From Watersipora subatra (Eukaryota > Bryozoa > Gymnolaemata > Cheilostomatida > Watersiporidae): 64,000 nt of DNA. The first letter of the stretch is position 1, and the number at the start of each line of letters is the position of its first letter. Location: positions 34,947,143 to 35,011,142 of the forward strand of contig NC_088714.1 of the NCBI RefSeq assembly GCF_963576615.1, given 5' to 3'. Under the pieces are notes generated by a model. It was not told the origin of the DNA. It saw nothing but the letters and a program-made list of their open reading frames with translations, and made no database searches. A program made the position numbers and the translations under genes. Below, one piece after another: positions 33,685-47,000 of this stretch.

Positions 33685-34508
33685 TTTTGTGTCACCTATT
33701 CACATCTAGTCTAACAAAGTCTGTCTACACATCTTATAATCCATTTTACTCACGCTTGACTATCTGGTCATTTTTATGCGCATCAAAGTAGCCAGGTAGA
33801 AGGCAAGGGTGCTTCCAAACAAAAGACCTCAACTGCAGATCACACCCAACGATTACCAGCTTGACAAAACAAATTGTAATATGACGTCTTGTTTTGATTA
33901 CTTTAGGATGTGAGGACAAACATAAAATAACAGCGGAATAGTAAGTTTATGAATAATTGATGATGCGCTTTCACTCTAGTCATTAGTTGTGACTTTCATT
34001 GTGTCATGCAAAACAAATAAAGGTTTGTCTAAAAGTGGAGCGTCTTATATTGGAAACTTCATGTAAACAATTATTATTTTAGGTGCCTTGCATAATCTAG
34101 ATTGTACATAATGCATGCATGAGAGAAATGCATGCATTCTGCTAATGAGCACGTCTTGCGCTAACAAGCTTACAGGCCAAGATGAAAAACAAGTGAGCCA
34201 AAAATTATTTGGCAGTAAAATGAAAGGAATTAAATCAACAGTTGCTACTGCTAGCACATCATTCCACATCTATAGAATTCTCAGAGAAGTCATGAAGCAG
34301 ACTGACAGGCAGAAATCAACAAATTATAAGATTTAAACAAGGGAGACGATCATGATTACTACAAAACAAAGGCACAGATATATCTTAAGATATAACTATC
34401 CTTCAAATGATTATAAAAGTTTATGTACACGGCTATGAATTTCATTTTACACTATACACACCAGCTATATAAAATCGGTCATCATATATTACAAATAGAA
34501 AAGTTGAA

Positions 34509-35021
34509 CTAGTTGGGTTTGATATTCTGTCCAGCAGCATCTGCGGCAGCTCTGTAGTACTGCTGACTGTTATGCAGCCCTTGCATAGCCAAACCAGTGA
34601 GTGTAGAAGGGTTAAGGTGGGCCATATCTGACAGCCCAGCCATAGGGAACATTGGGAACTGTGAGTAAGCGCTGTAGTTGGCTGCCATTGCAGCTGCAGC
34701 ATTACTGCCCACAGTGTAACTGGTCAATGGAGCGGCGCTATTCAGGTAAGCGGTATTGGCAGACATCTGTTGAGACGGGACACGTGATTGGCTAAGAGCA
34801 TCAATGGGTGGAAGACGAGAACTGACAGACTGAGAGTAGCCTGGGTCAATGGCGGGAGAGGGAGAAGAGTTGGCGGAGAGAGGGTGCGGCTGGCTGGCAG
34901 AAGTTGGCCACTGAAAGTGGGAGTCATTTGATGCCTTTGCTGTAAGGGTATTCGCCTTTCCTGAAGTTTTAGTGGTGCCGGAAGATGTTACTGCGGTGGG
35001 TTTTGACTGCTTAGTGTTCAT
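34509..35021 (-). CDS. MLLT10: AF10-like last exon
   Basis: Acceptor TTTTTTGTACAG, 170 codons plus TAA. Ser/Pro-rich then Ala/Met-rich (GSNAAAAMAANYSAYSQFPM), ending AAGQNIKPN. Confidence 0.87.
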   Translation of the reverse strand: MNTKQSKPTAVTSSGTTKTSGKANTLTAKASNDSHFQWPTSASQPHPLSANSSPSPAIDPGYSQSVSSRLPPIDALSQSRVPSQQMSANTAYLNSAAPLTSYTVGSNAAAAMAANYSAYSQFPMFPMAGLSDMAHLNPSTLTGLAMQGLHNSQQYYRAAADAAGQNIKPN

Positions 35022-38000
35022 CTGTACAAAAAATAAAACACTTTCCGGCATCTTATCTGTTCAAATGGATAAGATAGATGGTAGAAAGATGGTAGAAGTC
35101 AAGTCATATCGCCATAACAAAAAAACAAAGAGGCAGTAATCTTAAGCTGATAAAATCACATACAAACTAGGAGAGTGAAATACATCACAACACAAACCTT
35201 GATGACACTTTCTGCTTGTCTCTTTTTGGGTTGACTGGGTTGAGAAGGGCTGGAGAGGGAGTGAGCTGATAATGGCTGACTTGGTGGGGGATGGATAATT
35301 GAAGCTCCTGACTTCCTCGGAGGAATAGAATTGGCCTGGGTGGATGAAGAGAGGGCCAGAGGCGCAAGCTGACAGCTTATCTGAGAGTTCTGACCCGACC
35401 TTGACACACTCAGCATGTTGCCCGACGAGCTTCCACTGAGTGAGTTTATTGATCTACAGTAAAAAAACAGAATCATTCATCCGTCAAGGTTATGACAGAA
35501 ATGAGAGGCAAGTAGTGGTTGCTGCCTCAGCAGTAGTACTAGGAGTAGTTGGTAGTCATGGAGGTAGTAAAAGTGGTAGTAATAGCGGTGAAAGTAATAG
35601 AGATCATAGCGGTAATAGCGGAAGTAACAGTAGTGTTTGTAATAATAATAAAACAGTAGTACAGTGCACTCTCAAGATACGAGTTTAATCTGTTCCAGGG
35701 TTGGCATCGTATGGCGAAAAAATCATATATAGAGGTATAGAAACCCATTGTAATTATATAATGCAAACAACCTCTGGTAGAAATCATTAAAATTTTACAC
35801 AAGTACTGTACATATTAAAAATTAGTAACAAAATAGTATGTTAACTTTAGTAACTATAGTTAACTACAGTAACTTTAGTATATTTAGTGTATTTATTGGT
35901 TATGATCTACATTAAAATATAACATTGCTATGAGCAGTATGTACATGTGCTATGAGCAGTATGCACCGTAGAAAATTATCACTTTCACAACAGACGTACG
36001 TATAACATAAAATTGAAATTACCTTAACTCATTCGCACCCAAGTGCGAGTTAACTCGCGTATTTATAACGTTGCTAGGCACCCAGGCGCGAGTTAACTCG
36101 CGTATTTATAACGTTGCTAGGCACCCAGACGCGAGTTAACTCGCGTATTTATAACGTTGCTAAGCACCCAATGCGAGTTAACTCGCGCCTGAAATTTACC
36201 AACTCCTTGCATCGTTGTTTTCAAATTATAAATGACTATTTTTGATTAGTTAAAAAGAAAATTTCTGGCCAATCAGACAAACTTTAAAATATGCCTCTAT
36301 GACATCTCTGGCAAAAGTTATAACCAAATTAATACACCCATCTCGATATCTACCAAAACCGGAAATCATCATGCCGACTTGAAATTTTATCGTTCACGAT
36401 AATTTCTTTTCAACTCCAGAAGTAAATATGCAGATTCAGAAGTGGTTAAGACATTGAAAGACTGCATAAATCAAATTAAAACATTTTTAATGTTTCAAAG
36501 TTTTTGTTAACTTTTAATTTTGCCAATTTGAATCGTTATGATCGAATAAAAATGCACTCTTCAGGCTGCCAGCCGTAGTCAGACTAACATTATCTTTTAG
36601 TTTCGATAGAATCATTGATTCTTAGAGTTCTCTATGAAATCTGAAAAGTCAAGAACAGAGTTATTGAACATATTTTTATTATTTGAAACATTTTAATGAC
36701 ATTTTATCTGAGTTATACTGGCATATAGATTTGCTATGCTTTTGTTTGAAGGATGATACTCGTGAGGAAAAGTTCGAAGTTAGAGTTTCATGATTTTCAT
36801 GTTCATAACTAACTGCATATGTATAAATAATATTCATAACTATGTATTGTATGTAATAAATAAGTAATTTCAGTCAAACTTTGTATATTTTGCAATTTTT
36901 ATGGTGCAAACCAAACTTTGTTTTAGCAAATGACAATTTTTTCAAAATTGGAAATTTCCTGAAACTACCTTCTTTGAGGCACGGATCTACATAAAAGGGA
37001 TATGAGTTGTCTATATGAATGTAATATAATTTGAAAGAGGAGACTTGGCTGGTTTTTGTGAAATTTGAATGAGTAAATTATCTCAAGTCTGTATCCCGTA
37101 GTAATGTAGTAATTTTAATTACGGGCACTTTCTGAAAAATTAGCGGTATCTGGGGCTAATCGTCTAGAAATTAGTCGGGTGCGAATGAGTTAAATCAGTT
37201 TAGCATACTAAACACACACTTGAAGTTAAGTTTTAGTATGTATTTTTAACTATTTGACTGAATTTCAACTTTTGATCACTAATAATTTACCAAAGTTTCT
37301 GGCTTCGTTTTCGATATTATTTTAGCCTATCTCATTAGAATCTTTCTCAGCATAACTCAGCCAGAAAGCCTGAACTATGTTGGCTTCTTCATGAAGTGGA
37401 TTTTTATTAACAGTTTAAGGGGTTGTCTGACCACAGATCTCCTGTTTAAAGGAATCGCAACTCCAACTTTGCTACAGGTTTTAACTCTTTCGCTACTGTA
37501 AGCCGATGTATCGGCTTTCGCGGTAATATAAGTACAGACCGTAAGCCGATGTATCGGCTTATCAATAGGGTTTCATTTTTCTTTTCATTACGAAGCCTAC
37601 ACATAAACTAGACTAATCAAAGTTTGTCTCTAGTGAAACAACATTGTTGCCAATCACTTGCTATCAATAGAAATTTTTTTGGCCAAACATTTCCAAGGAT
37701 TCGCGGTGATAAAAGTACCAACCGTAAAACGATATATCGGGTTATTAATAGGGCTTCACTTTTATTTTCATTACGAAGCCCACACATTAGCTAGACTAAT
37801 CAAATTTTGTCTCCAGTGAAACAACCTTGTTGCCAATCACGTGCAATTAAAAGAAAATTTTTTGGTTCAATGATTCCATTTCTAATTATTTTTCAAAATG
37901 GGAAAACCAGATCGTTATCGTCATGGCAAAGAAAAACACACAACGTTCATTCAACGCAAATAAAACATTGGAGATTATACGAGAGTAGAATTCACTTTAT

Positions 38001-41000
38001 ACTTATCTTTTAGAAAAATCTGTTTTGAATAAGATGCATTTTACAGTATAACGATATGTTTTTATTTTCGAGATATTGATTCGGGCAGAATATTCATTCG
38101 GTAAGATTTTAATGCGGTAGTGAAAGAGTTAAATGGAAAATATTACCGTTTTACACACGAGAATTGTTGGGCTGAGAGAAATCGGTCACCGTGTCTCTTT
38201 TAGGCGTTGTGACAATGTTTTCGGTGATCAGCATTTCAGCGTCTTTGTTATTTTGACATAAGAAATAATCACACCCACTGCCAAATTTGAACTTTGGTGA
38301 CAATTTTGTTGAATTCGTATGGTGAAATAAGATTTGTACGATGAGATGAAAAAATCATCATGTTCCACTTTATAAGGGGAAAAAATTGTTTATCAGGGTA
38401 ATCGTATCTTGAGGGTGCACTGTAGTTAGAAATTATGTGGGCATTTTAAAGCACAAAAGGTCTGATAATACAATAAAATAAAAAGTGCTAGTTGAGGATT
38501 GAGTTGAGTGCTAGTTCTTATTTTTATAAAGAAAAATATAACAACATCTTCCTGGCTAAAAAGTGATTAATGAAATTCTGCCAGTCTACGTAACAAAAAT
38601 AAAACATTAAAATGAGAAAGTAGTGTTTTTTAATCCGATGCTGGCGCTAATAGAATTTCACAAACAAAAAACTTGCACTTTTTAAGTTTTTGTAGATTCA
38701 CTTTTATTTACGCACTACCAATTGACTCACATCCATTTAATACAGTCTGCAGTTTCGCAACATAAACAGAATATCAGTTGAAATACTTCACATACAAAAT
38801 GCTGAGCAACTCAAGTGTTTAAAAATGAATGAATCCTCACAAGAAATTAATAAGTAAATGATACAGGCATTTATGCAAGCATCCGTGACAATTGCAGGGA
38901 GTGAAAACTTCCCACAACTAAATATTGACTAAGGGTTACCTTCCCAAAATGTAGTCTAACGATTGATAGCCAGGAGTAATGATTCTCACTTACATATTTG
39001 GTCATGAAGTCTTATTACAATATAACATGTCTTAATAATCTAAATTATGGAAGTCTTATTAAAATATAAACATGTCTTAATAATCTGAATTATGGAAGTC
39101 TTATTAAAATATAAACATGTCTTAATAATCTGAATTATGGAAGTCTTATTAAAATATAAACATGTCTTAATAATCTGAATTATGGAAGTCTTATTAAAAT
39201 ATAAACATGTCTTAATAATCTGAATTATGGAAGTCTTATTAAAATACTAGGTGAATGCCCAGCATTGCCCGAGTAATAAAAAAGTATTTGTACAGAAAAT
39301 TTATTTTTATTTAACATATACAACATTTACCATTCTAACTTTTAAACTTCATATCATGAGAAAATAATTTTTGTGCAGTTGAAATAAGTTGAGAACAAAT
39401 AAACGATGAGTACATATAAATGTATGTATAAAAAGGGATCCTGTTGCAGTCGAAGCTCATAGGCATTTAAAGTTTTGCGGACAATACTGGTACCTCTCGA
39501 CACTGGTGCAAACGTAAAAATGCGATATCGGACTTAATTTGTCTGATACGTTGTCTGACGGAACGGAGGCAATTCCTACTCCATATAATGCAATGTTCCC
39601 CGTGAAAAGTATTTAGCTTTTACAGATTTACTGAAACTGGAAATATGAGTGTAATGGCACATTTGAAACTGAAACGGTACATTTGCAAATTGTAAATGAA
39701 AAAAATAGGTAATGGTAAAAATCTAACTTTTGAAAAATCCAAAAAAGTAACAAACGCTAAAGGTAATATCAATTAAAAAGCAAAAAGTGCACATTTGGTA
39801 TGTGCAATCGTGAAAAAGATATACAGTATATGGTAAGAGCGATGGAAATGATAGAAACGGCTTAGCTCAGTGGTTAAATGTCGCGAGTTCAAATTCACTA
39901 CGGAGGCGATTTTTCATTGCTAGATTTTAATCGCTATAGCTGGACACACGGTTAACAACAAGACAAACACTGACTTATATACATGCATAACACATAGACA
40001 ATATAGCTGGACACATCGACGACAGAAAACAAAAGACAAACATTGAGATTGATACATATAGATAAACATATCTTAATAATTTGAATTAAAGAAGTCTTAT
40101 CAAACTATAAACATACACTACTGAATGCCCGGCGTTGCACAGGTAATAAAATGATTACCCAATGAATTTGAGTAACTTACCTGGTAAGATAGTAAGCTAG
40201 TAGTGTAAAGCTTAACTAAAACACTCTGTGTTTGAAGCCAGCCTAATAATTGTTACATTACGCGTAACGATCAAGCGTAACGATCAAGCGTAACGATCAA
40301 GCGTAACGATCAAGCGTAACGATCAAGCGTAACGATCAAGCGTAACGATCAAGCGTAACGATCAAGCGTAACGATCAAGCGTAACGATCAAGCGTAACGA
40401 TCAAGCGTAACGATCAAGCGTAACGATCAAGCGTAACGATCAAGCGTAACGATCAAGCGTAACGATAAGCGTAACGATCAAGCGTAACGATCAAGCGTAA
40501 CGATCAAGCGTAACGATCAAGCGTAACGATCAAGCGTAACGATCAAGCGTAACGATCAAGCGTGCTAGTTAATAACCTTAAGTGTTTTAAGGGTGAGTAT
40601 TTTAAATGATGCAAAGAATGTCATCACTATCCTTCATTGCTACCATCAATTGGACATCGTAGTGGATTACGTAGATCGCTGGTCTGCATACCTGAAGGTA
40701 CCGAAATCAAATCCGAGATCAAACTTTTTGTACCTAAAACTTTATCGCTATAACTGGACACACAAATGACAGACACTGAGATTTATATACAGGCAAACTC
40801 GGATAACTCAAACTTCCCGGGACCGAGCGAAAGTGTTCGAGTTATCAGAGCGTTCAAGTTATCAGAGCACTGTCACAAGTCCATGTATTTATTAGTGGAT
40901 ACATGTACATATACAAACTATATATAAATCAAAAGCATAGATGGCTTGTGCAAATTAAAAGGCTTCTAATGTGAAGTTTAAAAAAAGTTTATCAGAAAGT

Positions 41001-44000
41001 ATAGGGACTTTTCTATCACTTGAGATTTGTTCGTTGTTTTAGGTGATGCGACTGCCAGGACGTTTTCAGATTAAAATTGGCAAAACTTGATCACTGTTGA
41101 GATGCTCAGAAGAAAGTACATTTTTTTCTTTTGAGCGTTTTAACCAAGATCAACTGTGCCGATTTTTCTTTAAGTTTATCCGGAGGTTATCTCACTTTTC
41201 CTTGCTTTCAAAGAGCCATCGCTCAGCGGATGTTTGGTAAAACTTGATTTTTTGCAAACCTTTAGAAAAGTAGTTAACGAAAATATTTTGCCGAAGATAG
41301 TAATAACGGCGCCTAAGAAATACTAAAAGTTCAGGTTTAACTCTATGGCTGGGAATACAGTGATATTCTAAAGCGATAACTACCGTCTCAGTATCCATTG
41401 GGCAAAAATCTGTTTGAGTTAACGAAGTTGAGGTCGAGTTATCTAAAGCAATTTATCATTGCGTGGGAACGGACCAAACCAAGCCGTTCAAGTTAACCAT
41501 GTTTTCGAGCTATCCGAGGGCGAGTAATTCGAGTTTGACTGTATATAGATAATCTAAAAGCATTAAAGGCATTGGTGAGAAACTTTGTATAGATATCCTC
41601 ATTTAGAGAAGCGAGAATTTGCAATCACTGTGATGCAATCATTGGTAATATACAGTGATGCAATTACTTTGAATATAATGTGATGCAACTACTTGTAATA
41701 TATTGTAATGTATTTACGTCGAACTTATTGTGAGGCAATTACTGAAAGAGGAAACCTAGGACAAGTTGCATGTAAATCTGGCCAAATGTTTATACTTGAA
41801 GATAAACATTTAATAAACTAGCTCCACTATAAGATGTTACACATACCCATTAGTGAGCATGGCAGGTGTGGCAGTGCTTTGAGTCGAGCTAGGCATAGAG
41901 ACTGTGTTCATAGGAAGAGTGAGCCGGGCATTGACGCTCACAAGATGGTCCCTCCTGCTTGTCAGCTGCTGAAGCTCAGCTTCTAAGGCCAAATTTTCCT
42001 GCTGTATCTTGCCAATGCAGTTGAGCAGCTGTGCGATGTCTAGAGGGGCCTGACTCTCGAGCATCTTCTGCCCTGCAAAGCCAGTTTAAACTTTGATAGG
42101 AAACAGAAAATACATGTATATATACAGAAAAGTATGACTATATCAGACTCGAGTATATATACAGAAGAGTATGACTAAATCAGACTCAAGTATATATACA
42201 GAAGAGTATGACTATATCAGACTCGAGTATATATGCAGAATAGAATGACTAAATCAGACTCAAGTATATACACAGAATAGTATGACTAAATCAGACACAA
42301 GTATATATACAGAAGAGTATGAATAAATCAGACTCAAGTGTATATACAGAAGAGAATAACTAAATCAGACACAAGTATATATACGAAAAGTATGACTGAA
42401 TCAGACTCAAGTATATATACAGAAAAGAATGACTAAATCAGACTCAAGTATATACACAGAATAGAATGACTATATCAGACTCAGAATATATACAGAAGAG
42501 TATGACTAAATCAGACTCAAGTATATATACAGCAGAGTATGACTATATCAGACTCAACCCTCAAGGATACAGACCAGTGATATAGCTCCCAAATGAATTT
42601 TTGTTTAATAAATAGCGGCAAATAATCTTTGTCTGCGCAGCCTCCTGGCAACAAAACATTATTTCTCTACCATAAACTAACAGAAAATCACTCTTCCCGC
42701 TACATGCTCCACAATACCCTCACACCTTAAACCTAACACATCAAACAATAATTGAACACATTTATAGTTAGACATTGCAATTTAGACTGAGAATCCATTC
42801 AGGTATTTGATTTTAAACTATGACTGTTGTTGAAACATAAGTTTGACTCAGTCTTAAGTCTGCGCTGCAATCAGGTGTCCCAGACTGTGCCGACAATTTA
42901 CTAAATAATATGCACATACGTGTAAAACTAATGCAATTGTATACAGGCTTACAGTTACAAATTGTGATATAGCTAAAGTAAGTACAGTATGTAATGCATG
43001 TAGATGAAATAAAAACTGCATGCGCACACAATTAACTAGCATATGAGGGCTTGTGCATGTCTTAAACAAGGTTTTAATGTGGTAGTTGGGATAGGTGTGG
43101 CATGAGTAGGTGTGGCATGGGTAGGTGCGGCATGGGTAGGTGTGGCATGGGTAGGTGTGGCATGGGTAGGTGTGGCATGGGTAGGTGTGGCATGGGTAGG
43201 TATGGCATGGGTAGGTGTGGCATGGGTAGGTGTGGCATGGGTAGGTGTGGCATGGGTAGGTGTGGCATGGGTAGGTGTGGCATGGGTAAGTGTGGCATGG
43301 GTAGGTATGGCATGGGTAGGTATGGCATAGGTAGGTGTGGCATGGGTAGGTGTGGCATGGGTAGGTGTGGCATGGGTAGGTGTGGCATGGGTAGGTGTGG
43401 CATGGGTAGGTGTAATGCACTACTTTTGCTTAAATCTAATGCGACAATATATATGGGGGTATGAGACAGTACACAAGGGTTTGATGGACAGTACACAAGG
43501 ATTTGATGGACAGTACACAAGGGTTTGATGGACAGTACACAAGGGTTTGATGGACAGTACACAAGGGTTTGATGGACAGTACACAAGGGTTTGATGGACA
43601 GTACACAAGGGTTTGATGCAGTGCAGTGTGCATATGCATTGGAAGCTCACCCATTTCGAACTGTTGTTCCAGTAACCCTCGTGCAGATGTTGTTGGAAGC
43701 AAACCTAAAAATATCATGGTGTATAGAGCATAGGCAAACTTTCCGAGTGCAATGATATACATGTACCGTAAGTCGAACATTTGACACCGAATTTCAAGCA
43801 CAAAAATCCATCCTCGACTTATACAGGTCACAGTTTTTATGACACAAATCATAGTAAAATTCAACTTCAAAAAACCATCGCAAATCAAAATTACATGATA
43901 TGACATATAAGGATTTTTTTATAAAATATTAAAATACTAGTAAACCTACTTAAAATGAGATGGAAAAACACGAAGTCCCAATTCTCACCACTCAAATAAA

Positions 44001-47000
44001 TCTTTATTTCATATTTTTCTTCAATGCTTTTTCGTAGCATCTGCCTACAAGCTCACACTTGGGTAATCCATTTGACACATTCACTATTATCCATTCATCC
44101 TTTTTCTTGTACCTGAATCATAATTCCAAAAAGAAATCTTTCTTGCGGGATTGCTTTCCTCTTAAAAGCATATTATCAGAAGCGAGGCAGGCCAATACGA
44201 TGGTGAAGCGCTGCTTTTTGTGCACCAGAACTGCCTTCTCTCGTTCTTTTATTAATGGTTGTATTGCAGACGGCACGCAACAACAAGGGCGTTTTAGCTG
44301 ATGGCATTTTTAATGCCATTTCCTCAGCTACGCATCACCTGCCTCTGACACCAACATAACTAAGAGCAATCAAGTGATTTGAGCCAGAGAAGGTGGTTAC
44401 TTATACAGCAGGTACAAGTCAAAACCATGATTTTTAAACCAAACTCTAGACCTCGACATACGCCGGATCGACTTGTACGCCGGAAATTACGGTAGATGAC
44501 ATAGCAGGTAGATGCCATAATACCTGTTTGTGAATGTCATGCAGTAAAGATGTTTACCAGCACAGCGGCACAATTACTATCAAACCTTTTGCAATAACCA
44601 TAATGCTCTAGGTACATGTAAAAACCTAAGGAGTAACTGTGCTAAGCAGAGTAGCATATTCTCGGTATATCGATGCTCATTTCACGGCAGCATCTGTAAC
44701 GTAAAGCTATTCAGGATGGTCGTTTAACTAGAGGTAAATGTGAACCCACTGATTGGAGAGAGTCCTGGAGAGAGTAGAGTTGGAGACCGCATTGATGGAG
44801 ACCTGAGTGGTGACCTTAGAGGAGATTTCATCATGGGACTTATTTTAGACAGCGTTGCTGCAAGTGATACAAAGAAATGAAGCTAAGCGAGAGCTTTACA
44901 AGTACCATTGTGTATAGGATACAATGAGTAATATCAAACTTAAGCATAAAAAGTTAATCCATTTTTATATTTACTTTGTATGTCAAAACCGTCATGTGTT
45001 AGAGCAAACATTCTTATAAGAACACATTGTAGTTAGTTTAACTTGTTCTATAGCACTTTAGTCTACATTTATATAACTAAATCCCACTTTGTCACCGTGT
45101 TTGTCTGTTAGTCCGAATAAAAGCTGTGTTTCAATATTTTTCCCAACTTTTCCAACATATTTTCCAACATACTTCACAAGCATCTCCTCCGGGTTGCTAA
45201 AAATTGTTAGTTTCGAAACTCGGCCTGGTGCCCAAGAACCAGCTTCCTAAACACCCAATGACAGGACATCTGATTAAATGAAAAAAAATCCCGAGCATCA
45301 CAGGGCTCACTGCTTGTGTATCAATAAGTACTTCTGATAATCACATATGACGTTAAAACAAATGTGTTATATACAACTACTAACAGAATGCCTGATGCTG
45401 CACAGGTAATAAAAAAGTGTTTGCAAAAAAAATATTTTAAATCAAAATATACGATTCTAACATTTAAATGAAGGTGTTTGTTTATTTTTCTGTGCGCTTA
45501 TAAGTCTAAGTTTATGCTATACATGTATAGACATATACTGGCGGAAATTCCTGTGTTGCACGGGTATTAAAAATCAGCTTATAAGCAGTGATAGAAATGA
45601 CACACTTATAAACTCAAATAAATAATGCCACTTGCCATTAGCCTGGCACATTGCCCATGACTAATTTAAGTAAGCTCTTACTAATGCATAGAATGACATT
45701 GCGCCATAACGGAGAGTGGTAGCGTATTTTTACCCACATAGTGACATACATGCATATCGCCCGATTAATCCATCAAGCTCGTGTGGCTTAATTGGTAAGA
45801 GACTTGAGAGGCCAACAGAAGGTTTGAGATCAAATCTTTTGCAATACGGATTCTTCATTCCAAGATTTTAATAGCTACACTTAGCTGGACATACCAAAGG
45901 GCAGACTAACTTATTACTCGGCGTTGCCCGGGTAATAAAAAAGCCTTTGGGCACAAAATTGATTTGTATTTAACATATAACAACATTTTCCATTCTAACT
46001 TTCAAACTTCATATCATGAAGCAAAGGTTTGTGCAGGTCAAATAAATTTAAAAAAAATAAAATAACTATGAAAGAGTTTAAATGTAAATTTGAACCAGTT
46101 AGCAATAGCTAAATTAAGTCTTTATGCTACAATTACAATAAAAGATGATTTGGTAATGATACAATTAATACAAACTGAAAAAATAAAATAAAAATCCTGA
46201 ATATGTTGAATTAATAATAACAATTCGGGCATACTGTATGTGCGTGCGTATGCGTATAAAAATAGGTTACTGTTCCAGCAGAAGCTATCCATCAAAACTT
46301 GGAATACGACAATACTGGTACCTCTAGATACTGGTACAAATGTGAAAATGAGACATCATACTGTCTTTGTCTGACCGAACGGAGAGAGAATGTAGAGGCT
46401 TTTCCTATGAAGATAATACAATTGTCGGCGTGAAAAGAGTTGGCCTTGACCGCGATATAGCAATTAAACCTTACTGAAAATAGAAGTTCAAGAAAACATG
46501 CAAAAGCATTGTGTTTCATAGAGTTAATAGAATTTATAGAGTTTCAAATAATGCGTCATTTAGAGTGCACAGACGCTATACGGTATATGATGTTTTGATC
46601 AATACACCTTATATAGCTCAGTGGTAGAGCGCACGGATTTGGAACTTGTGGTTGCATACTCCATGAGTTCAAATCCATCGGAATGTAGAATTTAATTCCA
46701 AGATTTAAATGGTTATAGCTAGAAATGCACAGACAAATGAACTTTGAGAAATGTATATATAATAGCTGAACTACCCAGCGTTGCCCGGGTAATATAAGTC
46801 TGGTCAGAAAATTGGTTTGTATTTAACATATAACAACATTCGCCATTCTAATTTTCAAACTACATATCATGAGAAAAGTGTTTTGTGGATTTGAAATAAT
46901 TTAAGAGAAAATAAAAACAACTGTAAAGGTTTTCAAACATTGTCAAACAACTGTAACTTTCACATTTCTTATCACGAAAAAAATGTTTTGTGCAGGACAA

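Larger units (their letters stand above)
35660..38424. mobile_element. 2.8-kb TIR transposon with two nested insertions
   Basis: The left end TACAGTGCACTCTCAAGATA and the reverse complement of the right end (TACAGTGCACCCTCAAGATA) differ at one base and are bounded by TA. Subterminal text (GGTATAGAAACCCAT, TAACAAAATA) recurs in a fragment at 47215-47590. No transposase is left. It lies in an AF10-like intron. Confidence 0.88.

Noticed and set aside
43074..43586. HTYPC and PHLPM repeat proteins
   Set aside because: Translations of 15-bp and 22-bp arrays inside an AF10-like intron.
44059..44301. 80-codon frame inside the TACCGTAA element
   Set aside because: No similarity to any protein I know and no codon bias. 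Probably chance.
46612..46690. Functional tRNA genes (also 47893, 48220, 45780, 39850)
   Set aside because: A- and B-box motifs are present, but the acceptor and anticodon stems do not pair and the copies sit inside repeated elements.
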